Below the pieces are notes generated by a model, which had not been told where the DNA came from, searched no databases, and worked only from the letters and a program-made list of their open reading frames with translations. A program made the translations under genes and the position numbers. Shown here piece by piece: positions 42,301-59,300 of a stretch of 64,000 bases of DNA. Within the stretch, counting starts at the first letter, position 1. The number at the start of each line of letters is the position of its first letter. The DNA is taken from the NCBI GenBank assembly GCA_037975125.1, contig CM075856.1:2178825-2242824 (forward strand), in the 5' to 3' direction. This DNA is from Latrodectus hesperus (taxonomy: Eukaryota > Arthropoda > Arachnida > Araneae > Theridiidae).

Positions 42301-43833
42301 ATCCAGTCATATCATCCGAAAATTCTTTACACTCCAGGAAAATCTAATGTAATTGCAGATCTTCTGTCCAGACCAATTGATAAAGTGGACAAATTTGTTT
42401 GTAACTTGAACACTATTTCCATAGATTTGCCATCCAGGAAATCTAAAGATATTCGTGAAGAACAATTGAAGGATGAGGATGTAAGAAAGATAATAGAGTG
42501 CTTTGAAAGTGGTCGGAAAGATGAAAACTATGTAAATTGGACTAGTAGAGGGTATCTGATGAATCAGGGAATACTGTATCGATATTCGCCTGAAACAGAG
42601 TCAGAAGAAGCACAGTTAGTTGTCCCTTGTCACGAGCGAGAACGTGTCCTACAGCAATATCATGATACTCCCACTGCAGGACATTGTGGAGCTGAGAATA
42701 CGTATCATAAAATTGCTTCTAGGTATTTCTTTCCTGGCATGAGAAAGTTTATCGCCGAATACGTGAAAGATTGTGCTGAATGTAATCGGTACAAATCTAA
42801 CAACCAGAAACCTGCTGGATTACTCAGAACGCCTATTTACTCACAAAGATTTGAGACGTTAGCAATAGACTTGTTTGGCCCTCTCCCAGAGACCCCAACT
42901 GGAAAAAAATGGATTTTTCTTGTTGAAGATACAAGTACACGATGGGTCGAACTTTTTGCCTTAAAAGATGCTACAGCTATCAATTGCTCTAAAATATTGA
43001 TAGAAGAAGTCTTCTTACGCTATGGCCTACCTAGAAGGGTAATCAGTGACAATGGCGTACAGTTCGTCAGTGCTGTAATGCAACAAACTTGTAAAATCTT
43101 GGGTATTAAGCAAGATCTTGTACCGTTATACCATCCTCAAGCAAACCCTGCTGAACGAAAAAATCGAGACCTAAAACCCAAATTAGCAATTCTAGTAGGT
43201 GATTCACATGATACTTGGGAGGACAAACTACCCATGATACGTTTTGCTTTAAACACTGCAAAATGTGATTCTACAGGTCATACGGCAGCTTACCTTCAGT
43301 TCGGAAGAGAGCTTCGAACCACAGATGATGTCCAGCATGATATAAGAGCTGTCATTGATAACGATAACTTCGTCGCAGAGATAACACCTTACTTGAAAGA
43401 ATTTGCACGTCTTACACCCTTAATTAGAGAACGTGTAGAACAAAAACAAGATGCAAGAAAGGAGTACTTCGACAAGAAGCATAGACCCGCTTATTATCAA
43501 CCAGGTGATAAAGTTTGGATCACTTTACATCCCATAAGCAAGTCTAAGACCAAAACTAGTAAGAAATTCATGCCCAAACGTGAAGGACCTTATATTATCC
43601 TAACGAATAGATCACCAAATACATATGATGTTGCAGACCCTGCTGCCCCTGATCAAGTACTCGGTACTTATCATACCAGTATGTTGATGCCTTATGAACA
43701 ATCATCTAGAGATAACGGTCCCGTTTTCCCTTTGAAAAGTAGAGGAAGACCACGTCGACACCCTCAGCAGCTTCCTAATCTCAATCCTGTCTCCTTGCCG
43801 GGACGTCGGCGGAGCCAGAGGGGGAGTCTGTAG
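39343..43833 (+). CDS. Gag-Pol polyprotein of the gypsy-type element (1,496 codons open)
   Basis: Gag part: residues 1-330 with a SAP-like start and a Lys/Glu coiled coil (about 70-95). A CCHC-like knuckle at 348-361 (CYGCGNPGFIQSKC) has Phe where His is expected. The protease has D407-T-G. Reverse transcriptase runs about 610-780 with YLDD at 748-751. RNase H has D897. Integrase has H1107, H1114, C1144, C1147, then D1176, D1236 and E1271, followed by a GPY/F module (GPY 1415-1417). The frame begins with TTG after an AG. The first ATG is residue 33 (39,439), inside conserved sequence, so the true start may be a spliced or non-ATG one. The stop TAG (43,831-43,833) lies inside the 3' LTR. The frame is intact and catalytic residues are present; the element is possibly mobile. 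Confidence 0.95.
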   Translation: MKITLELLKVNTCKNGLPWERKKEDLRNLAIEMGLGVADDLKVIQLKDIITKSNDYDEELVKNMLTNIIVERLEKEKQAEYEKEREHELQRLKLQVEAQKVLSSTATAPASEAEKTNWDLNRILPKFNPNKDEIGLYLTVFERQLKLVNIPERNWMPYLIGSLPAEINQLIARENEEDVNDYSKAKEMLLKRFRLTSDRFRQMFSQHRKSAEVTWKDFYFEIKSYFEGWVKELNIITFEKLQDLIIADQLKKRIPPEVREHFVDQWSELNDPLELAEKLDSYENVRLGMKKNSPIFAKKPNFKDYVKSISERNYKPPNSREHNKIKYSNYESPKFSKDKPERKFSVHCYGCGNPGFIQSKCPKCNILKEEAKTIVNGVKLYTAQASDSLSSSIFLTVCGEKAAFCADTGASNSIAGERFFCLLKEKGFKFQKKNITMILADGKERNVPALTTVVNLNVEGKKVRMKFIALPNAKGNRTLLGTDFLQAAGIVLNIQNGTWHFSEYPHRHYPFYQETSETVSAAKVIMSQKLTSPDMSAEISGTSNSVQLRNDEGKHLTREQRHKLNSLLEEFENNFKPGGEPTPFIEHRIQTGNSLPVAEPPYRMTPAKKELLKKELDSLLTEGIIEECESPYASPVVLVPKPNGTIRLCVDYRKLNSTTIPDNYPLPRMDDLLTEAKSTKYMSTIDLRSGYHQVKVHESDQEKTAFICPFGTFKFLRMPFGLRNAPATFQRLIDKFRSGLKDVFALSYLDDIIILSETFDEHLSDLRKVFERLSIFKLNANRSKCHFSCERVKYLGHWITEKGVEVDADKVSSIQKIPTPKCAKEVQSFLQTCSWFRRYVPHFSEVARPLSDLTKKNKQWSWSDTEQKAFDELKRRLISPPVLSQPDGSKPFLIRTDASNYALGAVLNQGERPEEHVIEYASRLLSSAERNYSTTEREALAVVWALEKFRGYVENQEIIIASDHQPLKWLMSIKSPSGRLARWALQIQSYHPKILYTPGKSNVIADLLSRPIDKVDKFVCNLNTISIDLPSRKSKDIREEQLKDEDVRKIIECFESGRKDENYVNWTSRGYLMNQGILYRYSPETESEEAQLVVPCHERERVLQQYHDTPTAGHCGAENTYHKIASRYFFPGMRKFIAEYVKDCAECNRYKSNNQKPAGLLRTPIYSQRFETLAIDLFGPLPETPTGKKWIFLVEDTSTRWVELFALKDATAINCSKILIEEVFLRYGLPRRVISDNGVQFVSAVMQQTCKILGIKQDLVPLYHPQANPAERKNRDLKPKLAILVGDSHDTWEDKLPMIRFALNTAKCDSTGHTAAYLQFGRELRTTDDVQHDIRAVIDNDNFVAEITPYLKEFARLTPLIRERVEQKQDARKEYFDKKHRPAYYQPGDKVWITLHPISKSKTKTSKKFMPKREGPYIILTNRSPNTYDVADPAAPDQVLGTYHTSMLMPYEQSSRDNGPVFPLKSRGRPRRHPQQLPNLNPVSLPGRRRSQRGSL
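43817..43826 (+). other. Polypurine tract
   Basis: AGAGGGGGAG lies two bases before the 3' LTR, the normal priming site for plus-strand DNA. It lies within the coding frame, which runs through it into the LTR. Confidence 0.85.
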
Positions 43834-44099
43834 CGCCCTCTATCTGCAGCGCCACCCATGGCATCGTCAACGAGAAGGCAGTCCCTCTCCAACAACCGAC
43901 GGTGTGAGACATGTCCATATGACTCTCATGTTTATTTTCTTTTCTTCAAATTTAAATGTTTTAGTTGTTATTTAGTATTATTTGTAGTATCTGTGTGTAT
44001 CTGTGTTGTGCTCAAATTGTACCTAAAATTGTAATAAAATATTTTGAGCTATTTTAGGAACCTATTTTTTTGTTCCTATTAAACCAGCTACACGCTACA
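43829..44099 (+). repeat. 3' LTR (271 bp)
   Basis: Same sequence as the 5' LTR apart from two substitutions and absence of the 7-bp unit. AATAAA is at 44,033-44,038. Its first five bases include the gag-pol stop codon. Confidence 0.97.
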
Positions 44100-44362
44100 C
44101 TTCTTAGTTGAAATCTTGCACAAATGTAAATTATAAATAAATATTTATGTGAAGTAACCCTGTGATCCAAAGAATTTGCACATTTAAACTTTTAACAAGT
44201 ATCTATGTTTTAATCATAGTGAAAAAAAGAATGTGCTGAAATGTAGAATATTTAATAAAATCATTTAATAATGGAAATAATGAATGTAGTGTCCAAGTGT
44301 GTAAATAATAAACATTACATAACACTAATAAATGAGACAAAATAATGTACAATTAATTTATT

Positions 44363-52128
<7,766 letters not shown>

Positions 52129-52260
52129 TTTCTCTCGGTTTCAAGGAACCACAAATGAAAACATCAACTAGTTGTTGCCAATAATTTTTGGAAGATCGGC
52201 ATTCTCTTCGCAAGGAAAGTTAAGGATACATACAGTCAAAGTTACATTTCATGATGACAT
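52129..52260 (-). promoter_or_regulatory. eS17 5' UTR and promoter region, approximate
   Basis: Upstream of the ATG on the minus strand there are short pyrimidine tracts (CTTTCCTT ending at 52,212; GGTTCCTTG nearer the ATG), possible TOP-type starts. Two out-of-frame ATGs in between argue for a start near the gene. No TATA box is evident. Exact transcription start not determinable. Confidence 0.35.
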
Positions 52261-52881
52261 TTTTTTGTTATTGAAATGAATAAAAACTTTAATTGCAGAA
52301 ATAAAAGAGATTTTACTGGTAGGATGAAATAAATCTCATTTATTGAATCAAACTAATGTGTTTCCTTATTAAAACTAGCTACTCATTTTATTAAAAAATA
52401 TTGGTAATTTTATCATGTGAACTGAAGTGAAACTATCAATGGTTAAGTTTCATGGATTTGTTTGACAACATTGTTGTGTGAATGTTTTTCTTTGTGGAAG
52501 GGTAATATTTGAATATTACTTGCATTGGTTCTATCCTTTTATATTTTGAATTGTGTTTAATGCAAAAATAACTTTTAGAAAACCTTTTGTATAACATTCA
52601 TTGTTTGATTATTTTTTTTATTCTTTTTAAGTTTATGATAAATTTGTACTGCCGTCTTAAAATATTGGATTCATCCTGAGGAACGCTTGAATTGTAAAAA
52701 CATCAAGTCATTTATTATTCTTGATTTTTTAATCTAATTTTTTAACTATTATGATTTTTTTGGGGATTGGGCGTAATTGTTTATAAAAACAAGTGAAGCC
52801 TTCCATCAGAAAGTAAAATAAAAAAAACGAGACGGTGAAATAATAACGGAATATTGTTCATAAAATAATTGAGGAAATCTT

Positions 52882-53094
52882 GATAAAATCTTGGCTAAAC
52901 TGAGTATTACGGACAGACCTCAGTTTTACCCGGTTTAGATATAGTGCTGGAATTTCAATACTGTCTTTTATATTCGTTTTGTATTTCGCTTTGAATATAG
53001 CATAGGAATTTCAATCCTTACTTGAACTTGGCGAAAAAAAATCCAAAAAATCGCCAAACTTCGGCCGTATTACTCAGTTTTACCAAATCTTATC
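52882..53094. repeat. Inverted-repeat (MITE-like) unit, about 30-bp arms
   Basis: The left arm 52,882-52,912 (GATAAAATCTTGGCTAAACT...) and right arm 53,065-53,094 are reverse complements at about 26 of 30 positions. Between them the segment ATAG(T)GC(T)GGAATTTCAAT-like occurs twice. A third partial arm (GATAAACTGAATATTA) follows at about 53,176. It may be a MITE; no duplication was identified. Confidence 0.5.
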
Positions 53095-55276
53095 TGGGTT
53101 TGGTTGGATTACGAATTTCCTGTCAACCAGTGTGAATTTCTAGTCAAGCGAAATTATGCAAGTTAAAAATAACGAGGATAAACTGAATATTAGGAAATCA
53201 GCGTGATTTTCAATTTTGAAGCTTCAGATTTCGGTACCTACGTATTAGTGTCACTGAATGAATTCAAAAAATATTTTCTTATAATTAGAAATTTTCTTTT
53301 TAAATATTTCTTAATTAAGAATTTTTCTAAATATGCTAAATTATTGGTTATACTTAAGTTTTAGAGCAAAATTGGCTGCTGTGAGGCTTATACATAAATA
53401 GCCTGATTTCCAATATTTCACAATTTAAGTGTAATAGCTAAATGTTGGTAACTAAACTAACAGTTTTAAAATTAAAAAATATTATGAAACTGTGTATGTA
53501 AATGGTATATGAATATGAAATAGCTGAAAAAATGGTGCATCAATTTATAATTGATCAATGACATATGCACAATCGCTTATTATATATTGTTTTGGCAATG
53601 ATGACATTTAATACTTTTGGCACCATTTTTAATTCCATGAATTTTTTGTCAGATTTTAACTTTTTTCTGGCAGTTTGGATTTCTTATGTTGTCAGAAAGA
53701 TAGAGCCTAATGCAACTTACAGCTTCAATCTAATTTGGCAGTTCTATGTTATAAGTCATTGCAGGGCAGTTTAAAGTATTTTATTTGAATTTTCATTAGA
53801 TTTTTTGCAATAAGTCATGTGATTTAAGTATTTTAATAATCCTTATATTTCATAATTGTTACAATTTTATCAAGCTCAATTATGCCCTAAAGAATCAAAA
53901 GGTATCTGATCCTTTTTGTATATTTAAAATAAAAGACTAAAAGGATCAAATGCCATATGATCAAATTCAACCATGTACAAAAAAGGTTATCAAACATGTG
54001 CCTTTATATCTTTATTTTAATTAATGATTAAAATGCCCATTATGGGTGGCCTGGTATCAAGTATTTGTTTTAATGACTCAAACTTTCATCTTGTCAAAAA
54101 ATAAATAAAGATATCAAATACAAAATGACATAATAAACAATCAGAAAACAAAGAAAATACTTAAATGATTTCTTGATTTGCAGAGGAAATTTTTTTCATC
54201 TTCAAGAGTAAATACATTTTAAAAGTTATTGTAAAAAAGGAAATAATTACATCCAGTGTAGAGAACTATATTCTTCATACCTTCAGGATAAATAGGTCAT
54301 TCAGAATGGAAAAAAAAAAAGAATAGTTAAGTAATCTGCTAAATTTATCAAAGTAATTTTATTTTAATATCAATCATTTGGATCATCAACAATGTCATTA
54401 CTCAAATTTACATGAGATAAATATGAATAGTGTTAGAAACATGGGGTTAACAGATATCAGCAATAAGAGATGCATTACAAAAATGAAGAAAAAGATAAGA
54501 AAACTATAACATACTTCCCACTAAAAAGCTTCCACTCCAATATTTCTATAAACTCAGTGGCAAAAAATATTGTTCTCCACACACACAAAATAAAACTTAT
54601 CCATAAATTACAACAAAAGAGCAATGGTCACTAAATTATTCCTATTATTGAAGATTATCAACAACTATGTACATCTTCTAAAAACATCTTGTGTAACACT
54701 ATCATGCTGATGTTGACAACCAAGCAAAATCAATACTGTGAATAACATTCATTTTTATAACATTTGACTTTTAGTTAATCAAACAATGCTGTGCATCTTC
54801 AGAAAACATTCTGTAACTATTAGAACAACTATTATTAAAATTTGAAATACTTATTTCAAATATTTCTACATATTATCTAATAAGTTAAATAGTTTAGTGC
54901 ATGGAAACGCACATTAAAATCAAGTAATATGTGAAAAATCATAGTTCATTTAATTAAACAATTTTCTTACTTTTTTCATGTTCAAACTTTATTAAAAAAA
55001 GTCTCACAAACTTTTTATTTTTAAATACATAAATTTAAGTATATAACCTTTGATTTTATCTGCAATTTTAAATAACTTCCAATTGTAAAAATAAATAACA
55101 TTCAATTATATTCAAGAGTTCCAAAAACTCTATTCAAATTTTATATTCTACAGAAATTATGACATGGAATTGCAAAAAAAATTAATGCTCTCATTGAAGG
55201 AACCCATTCTGGTATTGTGATCTACAGATTTGGCATCAACACTAGTGATAAAATTAAAGTTATTTAAATAAAATAG

Positions 55277-55327
55277 CTTGCATAGTTATGAAACTCATAA
55301 AATTAATGAGTTTCATAACTATGCAAG
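55277..55327. repeat. Perfect 22-bp inverted repeat with 7-base loop
   Basis: Arms 55,277-55,298 and 55,306-55,327 are exactly complementary (CTTGCATAGTTATGAAACTC plus AT) around AAAATTA. It would form a hairpin on either strand. Confidence 0.9.
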
Positions 55328-56099
55328 AAAAATATTTATAGAAGCTTATAATAAGTAGATGTTAATTTTTTTATTTCAAAAACTGACTAGCTTTCTTATT
55401 AAAAGAAATAACTTAAAAATTTAGTTAATTAAAACTATGCATTTTTAATTTTCTTTGTAAAACTTCACTTTGGAGCACCTCATTATCTTTTTTGTAGCAA
55501 TAAACATCTGTAACAGATATGAAAACATAAAATACTAAAAAATGTAGCGTAGACAAATTTCATAAATAATTGTACCATATTAAATTACAGAAAGAACTGA
55601 TTTCTTGCCTCACTCTAAACAACCCTCATGTTGATTGATATATTTTGTTTCAGACAATGAAAAAACTGCATTTCAGTGTGCCCTATTCTATTTTTTTAGT
55701 AATGATAAGCATATATTAATACAATGAAATTGCAACAAAGTGCCTAAATTGCCAAAAGGATATTAAAGTAATTAAAAACATCATAGAGAGAATATATTTT
55801 TGCATCATAATTATTATATGATTAATCTCTAACTACATAATAGCACTAAATGACATCAAATAGCAAACTCCAGAGTACTAATTTTTATTTTAAACTGCAG
55901 TAAAGCTGCAGAAGACATTAATTTATTTTGGCAAATAATTGTGGAATCTTTTTTTACGACTTTTAATTTTATTGTATTACAGTTAATTATTTGCAAAAAT
56001 CATATCTATATCTTAAATTTAATTATAGCATTTATGCATTTGTTAAAAATGTTTTAGCATTTTTGTTTCTATTTAGATACAAATGCATTTTGATTAACA

Positions 56100-56306
56100 T
56101 TGTACATGATGCATGCTGTAAAAAGAAAAAGGGATCAAGAAGAAAAACAGGAAAAAGAAGCTCCTCCCAAAATAAATACTTCTATTGTGTTACCAATACG
56201 GCAAACAGCTTCTATTTTCAAGCAATCAGTTACAGTTGTCAGAAATCCAGATTCTAAACCACATTCTGATGTAGTTCATGGTACTTGTCCAGAAAAGCCT
56301 AAACAA
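56100..56306 (+). CDS. MBD2/3: MBD2/3 exon (linker before the FWEKRL motif), 5' border uncertain
   Basis: Open from 56,094. Two ATGs at 56,106 and 56,109 precede KRKRDQEEKQEKEAPPKINT and PIRQTASIFKQ. Possible acceptors are the AGs at 56,124, 56,138, 56,141 and 56,149 (AAACAG|GAAAAAG). The only pyrimidine-rich acceptor (56,075-56,076) would place the TGA in frame. It could instead be a first exon starting at one of the ATGs. The 3' border is GTTAGT after Gln. Confidence 0.75.
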
Positions 56307-59300
56307 GTTAGTTTAGTATTTATAGAATGAGGTGATTTTATTTATGGAGATAAATACTATGTGATGAGATGAAAATATTACCTCTCAATATTGCCTTTGT
56401 TCAATTTTCTCATAAACTGCTGAAATTTCATATCAAACATTGTAATTTTGAATACTTCACTATATTTTTCTTATAAAAGATTCATGAGAAATAATGCTAA
56501 AATATGGGAAATTTATGAAATTATTTTAAATGTCATATTTGTTAAGTAATAAACTAAGAAAATTATATTGATCATCAACACTAAATTACTAATATAAATA
56601 ACAGCATTCTTTGTAAGAATTTGTTGTGAATAGAACAGTCAAAGTATAAAAATGTGATTTTACCATATTATCATGCAGAATCCATTATTGTTGTATAATA
56701 ATATTCTAATATTGAAGGTAACTAATTCTTTGATGATAATTTGTTTTAATACAGCATAATTAACTACTGTAATAACTAGTTTTTGAATTTATTATAATAA
56801 ATGTATGATAAATTAAAAAGCACTTTTAAACTTCAAAACAAATGCTATGCAGAAATTTTATATCACTATATTTGATAAATAAAATTCTTAGGTATGCAAT
56901 CAGCTTCTATATAGATAAAATATTATATGAAGATATCTATTTTGTCTTAAAAATAATTTAGAGAATGATTCAGATCATTTGGTGATCATATATTAATTCC
57001 ATCTAATGCTTAAAAATGAGAAATTTCTTTAAATATTTGCTTGGAAATCAATAAACATTGAATAATAAAAAGGAAAATATTTTGCAATTAACTTTAAAAT
57101 ATGGAAAATTAAACAAGCCATTTGTTAGTTTAATGTCAAGAATTTATTTTGACCCCTCATAGAAGATGATCTAACATATAACACTTATTTAAGAGTTTGA
57201 GCATCTTCTGCAAATTTTTTTTATGGAGAATTTTAACTAGAAGACACATAGAAAGTTTTTTACCTTAACAGATATGTCTGCAGTGGACAAAAAGTTCAAT
57301 ATGTATTTGGTGACCAAAAGTAGTAATAGAAATGAAACCTTTCACTTACTACTGTAAAATGTATGATTCTGTTCTTAGTCATATTCAACCTAAAAACCAA
57401 CTACATTTCATTGTGAAACCCCTATAAGGAAAAGCTATTAGAAATCTTTTTGAACATCCATTACATATTTGTCTTTTTGGAGGATTTTACATTACAAGTC
57501 TTATTTATGGTTTACATTTATGAAAGATTCCTAAGCTACTATTCCAATTGTTGTGCATGCTGGAAAAGCATCCAATCCCAATTTTAGACTATCATATAAC
57601 CAATTTTCAACTAAACTTAATCTGAGCTCCAGTGGCTCAGTAGCTTCACGCTGTTTTCCGTAAGCTCAGCAAAGTGAAGCATCATTGACTGCGGGCAGTG
57701 GTTGGGAGGGTGACCACGGTGTACTCTCCTTCACTGGGTTGCTGGAACTCCGTGGGTTGGGGACGTGTCCACGTTAATCTGTGACGTCCAAAGTCCTTCC
57801 GCTGGTGTGGCGTGGATGTGGAGAGGAGGATGCCAGTTCAGGTGTGGCCTTGTCACCTGACCGTGGCTCAAAATTACGAGGCACCTTAATAAAGCAAAGT
57901 CGTACTTTCACATTCGTGGTGCTCTGATTAAAATGAAAGACGCTCCTCCCTATTGACTTAAATTCGCAAAGCCAATGGCATAGCGAGCTTGACTTGTCCA
58001 AGTGTCATAAGCAACAACAACAACTAAACTTAACTATTTTTAACATATGGTATTTATTATAATTTAAAAAATTGGATACATTCACATTTACCCCTCTTAA
58101 TGCTTGTTTTTTCTTGTTTGCATCCAAATTATTTTTGCTGATTTCACTTGCTTTCTTTTGTGTGAAATCTTTTGACTGCATATATTGCTAAAAGGTCTTT
58201 CATTTTTGATGTAAATGTAATTTAAAATTTAGAAACTATATATAAATTCAAATAAGATTTCTATTATAATTAGTTGTGTATTGTTTGTCTTTACTACTAT
58301 GCTTATCTTGACATTCTTTTCATAAATGCAATTACTTTTTACTATGAATTTTTTTACTATAAAGATATTTTTTTCTTTTTAATAGTAAGGAAATAAATTA
58401 TAGATTGGTATTATAATACAATAATGTGTGTTTAATTGTAAACTCTTAATTTTGCAAACAAATCTGAATTCAGTTCAGTTGTGAAAATATAAAATTCATC
58501 TTTCTATTTAATTCAAGCTCATCATGTTACAGGTTTGAAAAAAATATTAGCTAAAAACTTGTACTTTTGCTAGTAAATTTTGTTTTAAAATAAAAAAAAT
58601 GATTCAGATTATTTATTAATGTCAAAAGCTTGCAGTTTCATCAGCAACAATACTGTAAAAATATTTTTACTTGATTCTTGAAACTATTTTGTTTTTAATG
58701 TACTTTTTTTATGATTATAAATTTGTAGATTTCAACAGTTTTTTTTTAAATGCACTATCTTTAAAGTTTTAAATTCATTTAGAAATTAAATGCGCTTAAG
58801 TGTTCATAAATCATTCCATAGAATTCCTTAAGCCCGCCACACACGATAGGATTTTTACTTGGAAAACTAGTAATTTGAAAAAGCTGTACCATATGTGGGT
58901 GGGGAAGTTTGACAGGCTCAAGAAAATTCAAACAAGCTCTGATTTTGCATCCAACAGGGGTTAGTTACAGGAAATTTATCAATTGCTTCCTGTTGTCGTG
59001 TGTCTGTTCCCACTGGTTTGCAAATTATTTCTTGTTGACTCTTAGGAAAATTAATATTTGAAATTTCTGATTTACTGAAACTTAGATTCACGTTTTACGT
59101 CACGAACATTAGATACACTTTTTAAAAAATGTCCATGAAGCAAATATTGCAGGAATTTATTGAAGTCTATTAAGATGAGCCTTGTTTGTGGCAAATAATG
59201 AGTGTCGATTACACAAATAAAATAAAAAGAAAGTTAGCTTACGAAAAATTATTAGAAATATATGAAAAGATAGATGAAAAGGCTTCAATTAACGAAGTAA

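Larger units (their letters stand above)
37557..44099 (+). mobile_element. Complete gypsy-type LTR retrotransposon, 6.54 kb, recent insertion
   Basis: Both LTRs are present (37,557-37,834 and 43,829-44,099). They begin TGTAGCG and end CGCTACA, a 7-bp inverted repeat, and the element is flanked by the 4-bp duplication CTTC (37,553-37,556 and 44,100-44,103). A primer-binding site starts at 37,840 and a polypurine tract lies at 43,817-43,826. The single gag-pol frame has protease, reverse transcriptase, RNase H and integrase in gypsy order, and there is no env. The LTRs differ by two substitutions and one 7-bp indel, so insertion was recent. It lies 264 bp beyond the stop codon of the convergent eS17 gene. 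Confidence 0.97.
52261..56093. other. Spacer between eS17 and the first visible MBD2/3 exon
   Basis: I looked on the plus strand for an exon encoding the methyl-CpG-binding fold and saw none. Content: an inverted-repeat pair (52,882-53,094) and a perfect hairpin (55,277-55,327). The 69-codon frame at 53,565 has no motif. Confidence 0.45.

Noticed and set aside
43600..44099. An env gene or third frame in the LTR element
   Set aside because: The gag-pol frame runs into the 3' LTR, leaving no room for one.
57774..58001. 75-codon minus-strand frame in GC-richer DNA
   Set aside because: It lies wholly in the SINE bounded by the 13-bp duplication.
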